A DNA stretch of 64,000 nucleotides from positions 7,373,005-7,437,004 of the forward strand of contig NZ_CP036348.1 of assembly GCF_007753095.1 (NCBI RefSeq). Direction: 5' to 3'. Origin of the DNA: Rosistilla carotiformis (GTDB lineage: Bacteria > Planctomycetota > Planctomycetia > Pirellulales > Pirellulaceae). How positions within the stretch are numbered: the first letter of the stretch is position 1; the number at the start of each line of letters is the position of its first letter. Below the pieces are notes generated by a model that saw only the letters and a list, made by a program, of their open reading frames with translations, was not told the DNA's origin and did no database searches. The translations under genes were made by a program, and so were the position numbers. Shown piece by piece: positions 38,301-44,971 of this stretch.

Positions 38301-38335
38301 ATCTCCGCCGCACCATGTCGCGCGACGACGTTTGA
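32327..38335 (+). CDS. Two-module nonribosomal peptide synthetase, A-T-C-A-T-TE
   Basis: At 2002 residues this is the largest gene in the window. A1 spans about residues 60-560, with TSGSTGKPKG near 211 and NGKIDRK near 546. T1 has its Ser at about 603 (LGGNSL). C spans about 660-1090, with HHIAFDG near 797. A2 spans about 1135-1640, with TSGSTGKPKG near 1285 and SGKIDRK near 1622. T2 has its Ser near 1684 (CGGDSL). TE spans about 1748-2002, with its Ser in GFSFGG near 1819 and a late EGAHANML His. All catalytic motifs are intact. The C domain has the condensation motif rather than the cyclisation D-x4-D. Pocket residues suggest Cys for A1 and a Pro-like residue for A2. The gene follows the chain-length gene by 24 bp on the same strand. 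No PPTase or MbtH-like gene is in the window. Confidence 0.93.
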   Translation: MTMIQRGLPMHPTRTLRDSESLGNAVVPTPALGTLSSCCARLSPVEYDQLVDLWNRTEHRWDDAPCLHELFTTQSKHTPDAIAVIHGDLRLTYAELEERSRRVACRLIELGVSPGDRVAVVADGTPNAYIGLLGILRAGAAYLPIDPTFPADRIRFFFEDAAVRFVVGNIDPARFEDHPGLTFVQCDELPTGNIDCLPSVAPTNLAYVLFTSGSTGKPKGVMLNHQGPVNTVRDINLSFDVQATDRVLALSALGFDLSVYDLFGMFAAGAAIVLPTPEQSRDPHSWRRLIEQHQVTIWNTVPALMDMFVTSLDASTTLPSLRRVMLSGDWIPVSLPDRIRHAAPKAHLYSLGGSTEASIWTVLYPIDRVDPDWRSIPYGKPLRNQRCYVVDAERKLCKIGEVGELCLAGVGVALGYVNRPELTQERFIPDPFSPGDTLYLTGDLCRYGEDGNLEFLGRQDHQVKIRGYRIGLGEIDAETQKLPAVRDAVVVASEEEAGARLIAYVVFESGQQLTLEELQTQLAASLPKYMLPAAMVPLDRLPLTANGKIDRKGLPSPTATREASPKQQPSNPTEAAVCEILSELLHRDPIDPRDGFIALGGNSLVAVALASRLKTVFGIQIPYWDILANSPNAIRLASRIETHRQSPQPVASTLVEIGSTPLDEAPLSYQQQQIWVEHFLKSNRARYNIPLVYDLVGEVDLSALQQAFTLLIDRHAILRTLYTPTSSGLTQRPIEPTQFTVESVDLGQIDSATRQQTIDAQTLAFVSEGFDLDHQIPIRAAHFKLSPNQSRMVVSVHHIAFDGHSIDLLHRDLASFYRAIVDRKGPTLAALPYQYANYALAQQTADGSDLLDADRAYWQRQLSGELPQLDLPRDPSDAAESEGDTISLQIDRDLLDAARRYSSNRQSTLFVTLLAAIKATLFRYTGQQDLIVGSAVAARPEAEMEDLIGYFINVLPLRTQFAASESFDALQTKVRETTLSAMAHQNYPLELMKREIFASQGTGTSPFRVLFVLENEPCSLELTGVEARRVPMETQTAKFDLLIAASESDASLRIDLQYRCQNFCRERIVHFGEHLTTLLSAAVEAPATPVDRLQMLPASQRASLLQGPIGSSASTGDPNATEQCDDSDRRLSPSVLTLFDAQVERSPDSTAVCFEEQTFSYAELDRRATILASRLIELGVLPDLPVALSITRSPEMVVAVLAVLKAGGCYVPVDPALPRHRRKQILDDCQPQVLLTLTGLTNDLELNESATPTLRLDTFDFSNHPASTIELPALSADNLAYILYTSGSTGKPKGVAMPHGAVANLIAWQLENSQADPTTKTLQFASLGFDVSFQEIFATLCSGGQLELVSEDRQQDLHRLWKFIVDAKIGRIFVPFVVLRTLCEIAGDSAREASLREVITAGEQLQITPAVRKFFQQQPGCRLWNHYGPTETHVATGYRLAADPSTWPAIPPIGKPIDRCVALVLDEHMQPLPQGIEGELYLGGACVARGYYQNPSLTQQRFVSGPLATPACDRMYRTGDICRLNWDGELEFVRRNDDQIKLRGHRVELSEIETVLNQHADVKQAVVCFDPSSLGGHLIAYVLSDSEEIRVDDLKQFLQSRLPAYMLPNVFCIVDDFPKTASGKIDRKRLPKVSPSVEASERQATEASTPNDPLIARLLEIWRSVLDTDQIDAHSNFFDCGGDSLAAALLFARMESEFGQALSITKLVECPTVTKLAELYRQDDDRVEGCWNEVMRIDPQQSASTAAPLFCLPGIDGHLLNFRDLAAAIGQDRPVYGLQPYGLDGNSSPCTSIEEIASRHVQEIRRVMPNGPYHLAGFSFGGVVAYEISQQLRRAGEQVTLAILDAYTGLPKLAPLYQRFAFHLRFARQCDGCQRWKYLAERVTGLVAAIQHRFGWITMEQRLERIINAKGNYAKVAAMNMTALDEYRPTAAQGPATLYRAKFRADWPGQDATDPNMGWGNVFDTDDLDVIEVEGAHANMLSEAKLAGLVEHLRRTMSRDDV

Positions 38336-38376
38336 TACCGACGTGTTTCCCAACAGCGTGCGAGGTCGCCAGACCT

Positions 38377-39657
38377 TCATTCGACGGCGCGAGGATTTAA
38401 CGCCGGAAGGGATCGTTGACGATCGCAGCGTCGAGCCGACTGGGAATCGATCGCTTTGCGGAACGCTTGAGCTAGCGATTGCCCCTGCCACGCAGTTGAC
38501 CCTTCGCCGCGCTGACCGTAGCGCATGCGATGCAGTTCCGCCGCGGCGACGAACAGTTCGGCGGAGGGTTGGTAACTTGCAGGCTGAGTATTTTGCCAGT
38601 CGGCCCATGCCGCTTCGGCAGCCGCGGCATCGTTGCGATGACAGGCTCGGATCAGACGTCGCGCGGCGACACGATCGGCGGGATTCAACCGCCGCCATAC
38701 GCTCTTAGTCCAAGATCGGATCCGATCGAACTGCCAGATCGCGAGTCCTAACAGTGCAATGGATAGAAACGCAGTTAAAGCGATTCGCATCCGACTTGGT
38801 GGCGGAGGAGGCGGGGGAGCTGGCTTGGGTGCGGCAGCCACTTCGAACGTCACCGGGGGAAGCGTCTTGGTTCCAAACTCCTCTGATTTCGGATTCCACC
38901 AGATGTATTTGATTCCCGGGATCGTGAGCGTCCCCGACCCTTTGAGCATGTAGGTGATCGTGTCGCTGCGCGTGCCGCTAAACTCCCCTCGCTGTGTTTT
39001 GTCGTCGACGGTCGGTTTGCCGACGTAGACGCTGATTCCTTCGGGAGCCGTGGTGGGTGGCGGAGCGAGCGCCATGCCCGATGTCTGTTGGGCACTCTGA
39101 GCGATCGTGCGACGGAAAACATCTCCCTGTTCCGCCGATCCCGGTTCGGGAGTCCACGATTCGGTGATCTCCAATTTTTCGGTCGTCACCAGAAAGACCG
39201 ACTCCGGCAATCCCGGCGGCCGCTTGATCTGCAAATCGGTCGCTGGCACCTGTTCCACATGTTCCTGGTTCGGACCGGTGAAGCCGTCGCGGTGGGTGAA
39301 GCGGACTTCAAAGGCGGGAACCGTGACTTTTCCGGCTGCCTGCGAGAACAACGCGAACTCGTGCGTTTGCATGAACCACGACGTGTCCCCCTTTTCCTCC
39401 GACGAGACGACCGGGCTGCCGACCTTCACCAACAGGGCTCGGGGAATCTCAGGGATCGAAAAACTAGCGGCTCCAACAAACGGACCGTTGCCGCGCAGCT
39501 GCACATAAATGGGCAACCGCTGTCCCATCCAAGCCTCTTTGTTCGGCACGTCGATCGAAACGGGATCGCCATCCGCCGCCGGCGCCGCGGCGGCAAAGGT
39601 CATCGCCCAGAGTGCGATCACGACCAGCCCAAACAGCATTCCACGCGGCACTCTCAT
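38377..39657 (-). CDS. batD: BatD-like membrane protein
   Basis: BatD proteins carry an N-terminal signal segment, beta-sandwich domains and a C-terminal membrane anchor, and they are always found with BatA/BatB. Here the start at 39657 gives MRVPRGMLFGLVVIALWAM as signal. DGDPVSIDVPNKEAWMGQRLPIYVQL follows, with further beta-rich segments and a membrane helix (RIALTAFLSIALLGLAIWQF) after a Pro-rich stretch. The last 80 residues are cytoplasmic and helical. The start overlaps the TPR gene stop by 4 bp. The function in envelope stress or aerotolerance comes from the family, not from this sequence. Confidence 0.82.
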   Translation of the reverse strand: MRVPRGMLFGLVVIALWAMTFAAAAPAADGDPVSIDVPNKEAWMGQRLPIYVQLRGNGPFVGAASFSIPEIPRALLVKVGSPVVSSEEKGDTSWFMQTHEFALFSQAAGKVTVPAFEVRFTHRDGFTGPNQEHVEQVPATDLQIKRPPGLPESVFLVTTEKLEITESWTPEPGSAEQGDVFRRTIAQSAQQTSGMALAPPPTTAPEGISVYVGKPTVDDKTQRGEFSGTRSDTITYMLKGSGTLTIPGIKYIWWNPKSEEFGTKTLPPVTFEVAAAPKPAPPPPPPPSRMRIALTAFLSIALLGLAIWQFDRIRSWTKSVWRRLNPADRVAARRLIRACHRNDAAAAEAAWADWQNTQPASYQPSAELFVAAAELHRMRYGQRGEGSTAWQGQSLAQAFRKAIDSQSARRCDRQRSLPALNPRAVE

Positions 39658-40247
39658 TGCGTCCCTCCTGCGTCCTGCTCCGCTTGTTGGAACGCAAACT
39701 TTGACCTCAGGAAATCGGCCGGTTTGGTTTGCACTTGGCGCAACCAGACCGCTTGAACCGTGGCATCGGACGCCGCTTGGTCCCCGGCGATTTCGGTCTC
39801 CTGTCCCTGATCGTCCTTCTTTTTGTCGAAGACGATCTCGTCGGCTCCAACCTGCTGATCGCCCAGATCGCCCCCTTTCAATTCGAGCATCTTGGCCCGC
39901 GCGGCGGCGAGGTCGCGATTCTCTAGCGCCTGCGTCCAATCGGGGCGTTGCTTGATCGCTTGATCATAACTGGCGACCGCTTTGTCGTATTTGCCCAGCA
40001 TCACCCAGCAGTTCCCTTGGTTGAATTGCGCTTCGGGCGTTGCGACGCGAGCAAACGATTGAGTCGCTTTTTCGAATTCCCCCGCGCGATACCAAGCGAC
40101 TCCCTGTCGCATCGGATCGTTGTAAACGACCGCTGCGTCGGCAAACTTTTCCGCTCGCATCAAGCGATCGCCATGCTGATCGCCGGTCATCCAAAGACCG
40201 ATCCAAGAGATGGCGACCACGGCAGCTCCGCTTTTCCAAATCATCAC
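39654..40247 (-). CDS. TPR-containing BatC-like protein
   Basis: This 197-residue protein has an N-terminal membrane or signal segment (WKSGAAVVAISWIGLWMTG). A tetratricopeptide-like helix run follows with AEKFADAAVVYNDPMRQGVAWYRAGEFEKATQSFA, QFNQGNCWVMLGKYDKAVASYDQAIKQRPDW and ALENRDLAAARAKMLEL. In Bat operons a TPR protein often sits between BatB and BatD, as here, and is thought to help assemble the complex. It overlaps BatD by 4 bp and follows BatB by 3 bp. Confidence 0.82.
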   Translation of the reverse strand: MMIWKSGAAVVAISWIGLWMTGDQHGDRLMRAEKFADAAVVYNDPMRQGVAWYRAGEFEKATQSFARVATPEAQFNQGNCWVMLGKYDKAVASYDQAIKQRPDWTQALENRDLAAARAKMLELKGGDLGDQQVGADEIVFDKKKDDQGQETEIAGDQAASDATVQAVWLRQVQTKPADFLRSKFAFQQAEQDAGGTQ

Positions 40248-40250
40248 GCT

Positions 40251-41183
40251 CTACTCCTTGGGCTGCGAAGATTTTTGGCGTCGAAACGATACGGCGACAA
40301 GCAAAGCCAACAGCGGCGTCAACCAATAACCGGCCTCCTGCCAACGATTGCTCTCGCCCGAGACGCCTGCGGCGGCGCGGCGTTGAGCGAAGCGGAAGAT
40401 CTGTTGGATGTCGTCATCTTCGATCGAAAGCGATTCGACCGAACCACCGATCGCCGCAGCGACGTCGCGAAGCGATTGCGTCTCCGCCGAATCGGGATCG
40501 GTCAAAGCAAGGAACTCCGTCGGTGGCGATCCGACCGATTGATGAGCTTTGACCACTTCCGACGGATCGATCTCTGCGGAATCGGCGACGACCAACAGCG
40601 ATCCCCCCGATCCCTGTTCGCGCAGCAACTCGCCCGCGGCGGCGATCGCCAAATCCAATCGATCCCCGGGAACCGGCATCACGTCGGGGCTGATCTCCGC
40701 CGCCATCTCGCCGATCACGGCGGTGTCTTGCGTTGGCGGAAGGACCAGGTGGGCCGAACCGGAATAAGCGAGCAGGCCCAACGGGTCTCCCTTGCGAGCC
40801 TTCGCTAGATCGGCGATTTTCAGTTGAGCACGCTCCATCCGCGATGGCGAAGGGTTGGTCTTCAACATGCTCTCGCCCGCTTTTAAGACGATCATCAATG
40901 GCGGAGCGTCTTCGGCGAAGGGATTGGGTTCCAGTTTCCAAGTGGGGCCCGCGATCGCGATCGCGGCGACGATCCAAGCGGCCACCATCGCGTAACGCAT
41001 GGGATCGCGCTTCGCATCGCGATCGTCAACCAACGCTTCCAATAGGTCGGGATCGATCTGTTGCCGCCAACCGCGCAGCGGATCGAGCTGTCGCTGCCAG
41101 TACCACCAGACCGCAAACGCGATTGGAATCAGCGCCAGGCCAAGTGGGCGGACGAAATGAAAGTTGTGCAAGAGTCCCATCAT
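40251..41183 (-). CDS. batB: BatB-like von Willebrand A protein with altered metal site
   Basis: The 310-residue protein has membrane segments at the start (GLALIPIAFAVWWYW), at about residues 65-85 (AMVAAWIVAAIAIAGPTW) and near the end. The VWA domain between them reads PPLMIVLKAGESML where an active metal site would read D-x-S-x-S, so the MIDAS aspartate and first serine are replaced. The rest of the domain looks normal (LAKARKGDPLGLLAYSGSAHLVLPPTQDTAVIG). It overlaps BatA by 4 bp and precedes the TPR gene by 3 bp. This is a BatB-type partner that probably does not bind the metal in the usual way. Confidence 0.8.
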   Translation of the reverse strand: MMGLLHNFHFVRPLGLALIPIAFAVWWYWQRQLDPLRGWRQQIDPDLLEALVDDRDAKRDPMRYAMVAAWIVAAIAIAGPTWKLEPNPFAEDAPPLMIVLKAGESMLKTNPSPSRMERAQLKIADLAKARKGDPLGLLAYSGSAHLVLPPTQDTAVIGEMAAEISPDVMPVPGDRLDLAIAAAGELLREQGSGGSLLVVADSAEIDPSEVVKAHQSVGSPPTEFLALTDPDSAETQSLRDVAAAIGGSVESLSIEDDDIQQIFRFAQRRAAAGVSGESNRWQEAGYWLTPLLALLVAVSFRRQKSSQPKE

Positions 41184-42217
41184 CCGTCGACCTCCAAACT
41201 GCCAGTGATCGGATTGACGTGGACCCTTGTCGTTTGGGCGGCCAGTTCCGGCGGAGTCCGGCGGGAGAGTGCGGCGGCAAATTTGCTGGCCATCGACAGC
41301 AGCAACCAGGCCGCTAGCGGCACGTAGTAAATATCGGTGCGTGGGCGATGGCTGACCGTTTTGACTTTCCGAGTTTCGATTTTGTCCAATTCGTCGTAGA
41401 TCCCCACCAAGCTCTTCCGATCGGCGGCAAAAAAGTAAGACCCGCCGGTGGCCGATGCGACGTCGCGGAGCGCTTGTTCGTCCAGTACATCCTCGCCGAC
41501 CGTCGTCGGATCGCCGATCGCGACGGTATGGATGTGGATGTCGCGTTGCGCCGCGACGCGTGCCGCTTCGATCGGCGGAATCTTGCGCTTGGTGTCGTTT
41601 CCATCGGTCAGCGCGATGATCGTCTTCGCCTGCGCATCGCTCTCGTCAAACAAACCAACTCCCAAGCCGATGGCGTCTCCCAACGCAGTCCGCGGCCCCG
41701 CCATGCCGACTTGGCATTCGTCCAACAAGCGACGCGATAACTCGAGGTCGGTCGAAAACGGAGCTTGCAAATAAGCCGCGTCGCCGAAGACGACTAACCC
41801 GACGCGATCTCCCTGACGCCGGTCGAGAAACTCTCCCAGCACCTCTTTGACCGCCGCCAGCCGATCGACTTTCTGACCGCTCTTATTCGTAAAATCTTTT
41901 TGGTCCATCGATCCCGACAGATCGACTAACAGCAGTAGATCGCGCGTTGGCAGTTCCTTGGTGATCGGCGGCTCGATCCACTGCGGCCGCGCCGCGGCGG
42001 CGAGGACCAGCGTCCAGAGAATCGCTGGCAGAATCCAACGCGTCGGCGCTGCAGCAGCGATCACGGCAACGGGACTGCGGCCTATCGCTTCGGCAAGGCG
42101 ATTGCCAAAGGGAACACGTACCGATACCTGTTGTGACTGGCGTGGCGGCAGCAACGCGCGCAACAACCACGGCAGGGGAAACAGCAGGAAAACCCAGAGG
42201 TAGTCGAAGGTCAGCAT
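41180..42217 (-). CDS. batA: BatA-like von Willebrand A protein
   Basis: The 345-residue protein has two N-terminal membrane segments (YLWVFLLFPLPWLLRALL and RWILPAILWTLVLAAAARPQW). A VWA domain with an intact metal site, VDLSGSMDQ, follows with GDRVGLVVFGDAAYLQAPFS and the second MIDAS threonine region AGPRTALGDAIGLG. The C-terminus has one more membrane segment (YYVPLAAWLLLSMAS). This is the typical BatA layout and length. It overlaps the DUF4381 gene by 7 bp upstream and BatB by 4 bp downstream. Confidence 0.88.
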   Translation of the reverse strand: MLTFDYLWVFLLFPLPWLLRALLPPRQSQQVSVRVPFGNRLAEAIGRSPVAVIAAAAPTRWILPAILWTLVLAAAARPQWIEPPITKELPTRDLLLLVDLSGSMDQKDFTNKSGQKVDRLAAVKEVLGEFLDRRQGDRVGLVVFGDAAYLQAPFSTDLELSRRLLDECQVGMAGPRTALGDAIGLGVGLFDESDAQAKTIIALTDGNDTKRKIPPIEAARVAAQRDIHIHTVAIGDPTTVGEDVLDEQALRDVASATGGSYFFAADRKSLVGIYDELDKIETRKVKTVSHRPRTDIYYVPLAAWLLLSMASKFAAALSRRTPPELAAQTTRVHVNPITGSLEVDG

Positions 42218-42696
42218 CCGTGGCGGTCCTCCGGCAATGAGTTCGTGGCGGCCGGAATCTCATGCGTTTGAATCCAGCCGCTGGCGTATTCCCGCAGCGA
42301 ATTCAGTTCGTCGGTCGTTTCCGATTTGCGATAGATCGCCGATGCCAATTGCTCGCGGACCTGGGGCGGCATCGGCAGTGGAGCGGCTTCGGATAACCAA
42401 GTCGCCCAACGATCACCGACGAGATCGGCGATCTCGCCACGCGGTTGGATCGCCAGCGCGGTTCGTCGCAAGACCTCCGATACGGCAGCCGCCGAATCGG
42501 CCGACTGCAACTCCTGCAATGCCGCCCGCCGATAGCGATTCGCTTGCCAATGACGCCACGAACGATAAGCGATCGCCAACACGCCTGCGGCGACCAGGAT
42601 CATCACGGCGTACCAGCCCGGAGCCGGCGGCCACCAAGGGACCTCTGGCGGAACGACGATATCGTGCAAACGGTCTAGGCTAGTTGCGTCGTCCAT
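42211..42696 (-). CDS. DUF4381 protein of the MoxR/Bat operon
   Basis: The 161-residue protein shows the DUF4381 pattern: an N-terminal LDRLHDIVVPPEVPWWPPAPGW, then one membrane segment (YAVMILVAAGVLAIAYRSW), then a helical cytoplasmic part (ALQELQSADSAAAVSEVLRRTALAIQPRGEIADLVGDRWATWLS). The family lies between DUF58 and BatA in many such operons, as here, with a 2-bp gap and a 7-bp overlap. Its precise role is not known. Confidence 0.85.
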   Translation of the reverse strand: MDDATSLDRLHDIVVPPEVPWWPPAPGWYAVMILVAAGVLAIAYRSWRHWQANRYRRAALQELQSADSAAAVSEVLRRTALAIQPRGEIADLVGDRWATWLSEAAPLPMPPQVREQLASAIYRKSETTDELNSLREYASGWIQTHEIPAATNSLPEDRHGC

Positions 42697-42698
42697 CG

Positions 42699-43646
42699 TT
42701 ACCGTGATTGATTGCCAAAGAGGGACCTAATTTGCGGAGCGACGGGCAAGGCGGTGGAGATCGGCAACACCGGGACTCGCAAGCCGTGAAAGATCTCTTT
42801 CCAATGATCCAGCAGCCGTTGAAACGTGGCTTGGAACTCGTCCCGAAAACCGGGGCTTTTCGATATTTCCCAAACTCGACCGCGATCATGGGCCAGCATT
42901 CCTGGAGCCCCGTTGATCGAGATCCCCAGCGGATCGTAGACCGCCACGATTAAGACATCGTTGTGTGCCGCCAACCGGCTGGTCAGTTGTTGCGTCTGGT
43001 CGTCGGCACCGTCCAGATCGCTGATCACGACGACCAAATGATCGTGCTTCACAACCTGCAGCGCATGTTCCAGAACGGCGTTCAGTTGGATCGATTGATC
43101 GACCGCAGCGGTTTCGTTTTGCTTGGCGCTCGGATCGGCGAGCTGACCGTTCAATCGGACGACTTGGTGGAACAATTGCAGCACGCGATTTTGGCTGCGA
43201 TGCGGACGCACCTCGGCGATCTCGTGGTCGTTGAATACCAGACCGCCGACGCGATCGCCACTGTCCAAGGCCCGCCAAGATCCCAGCGCCGCGACCTCTG
43301 CAGCCGCGACCGACTTCATCGCCCGGCGGCTGCCAAAAAACATCGGCGACCGTTGATCGACGACCATCAAAACGGGGCGCTCGCGTTCTTCGGAATAGAC
43401 GCGGACGTGGGGCGATCGCAGCCGTGCTGTCGCTTTCCAGTCCATCAACCGGATGTCGTCCCCTTGGTGATAATGACGCAGTTCTTCGAACATCAGCCCC
43501 CGTCCGCGCAGCCGCGAAGCGTGCCGACCGGCCAGCAGCGAACCGACTGGCTGGCGAGGCGTCAGCGAAAAGCCGCGCGCATCGGCTTTGAGCATCATCA
43601 AGTCTTCGAGCGTAATCGTCACCTGGGCTTTCATCGGCTGGCTCAC
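42699..43646 (-). CDS. DUF58 protein of the MoxR/Bat operon
   Basis: The 315-residue protein carries the DUF58 hallmark GLMFEELRHYHQGDDIRLMDWKATARLRSPHVRVYSEERERPVLMVVDQ. It is followed by a VWA-like half (VVVISDLDGADDQTQQLTSRLAAHNDVLIVAVYDP). No membrane segment is present. A GTG at 43646 overlaps the MoxR stop as GTGA, which matches the 4-bp overlaps elsewhere in this operon. An ATG at 43634 is the alternative. DUF58 proteins work with MoxR ATPases in envelope functions. The client here is unknown. Confidence 0.85.
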   Translation of the reverse strand: MSQPMKAQVTITLEDLMMLKADARGFSLTPRQPVGSLLAGRHASRLRGRGLMFEELRHYHQGDDIRLMDWKATARLRSPHVRVYSEERERPVLMVVDQRSPMFFGSRRAMKSVAAAEVAALGSWRALDSGDRVGGLVFNDHEIAEVRPHRSQNRVLQLFHQVVRLNGQLADPSAKQNETAAVDQSIQLNAVLEHALQVVKHDHLVVVISDLDGADDQTQQLTSRLAAHNDVLIVAVYDPLGISINGAPGMLAHDRGRVWEISKSPGFRDEFQATFQRLLDHWKEIFHGLRVPVLPISTALPVAPQIRSLFGNQSR

Positions 43647-44605
43647 ACAGGGACGACGTTCTTCAACAGTTCTTCGATCACTTCGCCCCGCGTGACCCCC
43701 GCCGCTTCGGCTTCGTAGGTCAAGTGGATGCGATGCGCCAAGCAGGCGGCGGCGACGGCGCGGATGTTGTCGGGCGAGACGAAATCCTGCCCCTGCAACC
43801 AAGCGTGGGCTCGCGCTGCGGCGTCCAGTGCCAACGTTCCCCGCGGGCTCGCTCCCAATCGAATCCATCGCGCCAGTTGATCGCCGTACTGTTTCGGATT
43901 CCGCGTGGCGAGGATCAGGTCGACGATATACTTCTCCGCCGGCTCGGCGACGTGCACCGCATAGACCTCTTTTCTGGCGGCGAAGATCACCTCTTGCGAC
44001 AGCGGTGCGATCGGCTCAGCCGCTGCACCCGACTTCTCGCCACGGACCAGCCGCAGAATCGCGGTTTCGTTTTCGCCGACCGGGTAATCGACGCGAACGT
44101 ATAACAGGAAGCGGTCCATCTGAGCTTCGGGCAACGGGTACGTTCCCTCTTGCTCGATCGGGTTTTGCGTCGCCAGGACGAGGAACAACTCGGGCAACGC
44201 GTGCGTCTTGGCAGCGACCGTCACCTGGCGTTCTTCCATCGCTTCGAGCAGCGCCGATTGAACCTTTGCCGGAGCCCGGTTGATCTCATCGGCGAGGATC
44301 AGATTGCCGAAGATCGGCCCAGGTTGGAACTCAAACGATCCATCCTGCTCGCGGTAGATCTCCGATCCGGTGACGTCCGACGGCAGCAGGTCGGGAGTGA
44401 ATTGGACGCGGCCGAAATCGCTTTCGACAAGCTTCGACAACGTCTTGACCGACCGCGTCTTTGCCGTGCCGGGAAAACCTTCCATCAGCACATGCCCGTC
44501 GGCCAACAGCGCGATCAGGATCCGCTCCACCACCTCTTGCTGGCCGATCACCGCCGCATTCATGGCGGCGGAAATTTTCAAGATTGCCTCGCGCGGCTCC
44601 ATCAC
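43643..44605 (-). CDS. MoxR-family AAA ATPase
   Basis: MoxR ATPases are chaperone-like enzymes that act with VWA proteins to mature or insert metal into partners. The 320-residue protein has Walker A GFPGTAKT near residue 44, Walker B LILADEINRAP near residue 105, and sensor 1 VLATQNPIEQEGTYPLPEAQMDRFL. The sensor 2 region reads LGASPRGTLALDAAARAHAWL. It is the first gene of a seven-gene, mostly overlapping operon that continues through DUF58, DUF4381, BatA, BatB, TPR and BatD. Confidence 0.93.
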   Translation of the reverse strand: MMEPREAILKISAAMNAAVIGQQEVVERILIALLADGHVLMEGFPGTAKTRSVKTLSKLVESDFGRVQFTPDLLPSDVTGSEIYREQDGSFEFQPGPIFGNLILADEINRAPAKVQSALLEAMEERQVTVAAKTHALPELFLVLATQNPIEQEGTYPLPEAQMDRFLLYVRVDYPVGENETAILRLVRGEKSGAAAEPIAPLSQEVIFAARKEVYAVHVAEPAEKYIVDLILATRNPKQYGDQLARWIRLGASPRGTLALDAAARAHAWLQGQDFVSPDNIRAVAAACLAHRIHLTYEAEAAGVTRGEVIEELLKNVVPV

Positions 44606-44971
44606 TCACTCCATGCTTTTCCAGAGAATTCACCGCCAGCGCCCCGAAGAGACGTACTTCATTGGAGCGGCGTGTTTGCGCCTCGATTTTTGGGTCTTCG
44701 AGGTTGTCAGTTTAACGCCCCAACGTTCAACGAAGCGTAGTGGACGAGGTTACGAGTCCCAGCGATTTGGTCGGATGCAAAAGGACTCGTAACCTCGTCC
44801 ACTACATCCCGTCGCTAGTTCTTTCGACGGTCCGAGGATCCTTCGTTGAACCGTATTGAGTTTAACGCCCCACCGCCTGGTGGCTACAACGACAGAACAA
44901 TTTATCGATATGGATTTTCCATCGATGACGAGTCGTGTTCCATGTGGGATCGACCACGTAGTGTGGCCTAC
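44606..44971. other. Spacer holding the palindromic element
   Basis: These 366 bp separate the MoxR start (minus strand) from the 3' end of the phosphoesterase gene. The middle is taken by the palindromic element at 44709-44872. Outside it no gene is visible. The promoter of the MoxR/Bat operon should be in the left 100 bp. Confidence 0.4.
44709..44872. mobile_element. MITE-like palindromic element with 14-bp flanking repeats
   Basis: The direct repeat AGTTTAACGCCCCA occurs at 44709-44722 and again at 44859-44872. Between the copies lies an inverted repeat pair GTTCAACGAAG (44725-44735) and CTTCGTTGAAC (44841-44851). Inside that is a perfect 23-bp palindrome, 44737-44759 with 44783-44805, around a 23-nt loop. 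Nested terminal inverted repeats between direct repeats are what a small non-autonomous mobile element or a REP-type palindrome looks like. No coding sequence is inside. Confidence 0.65.
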
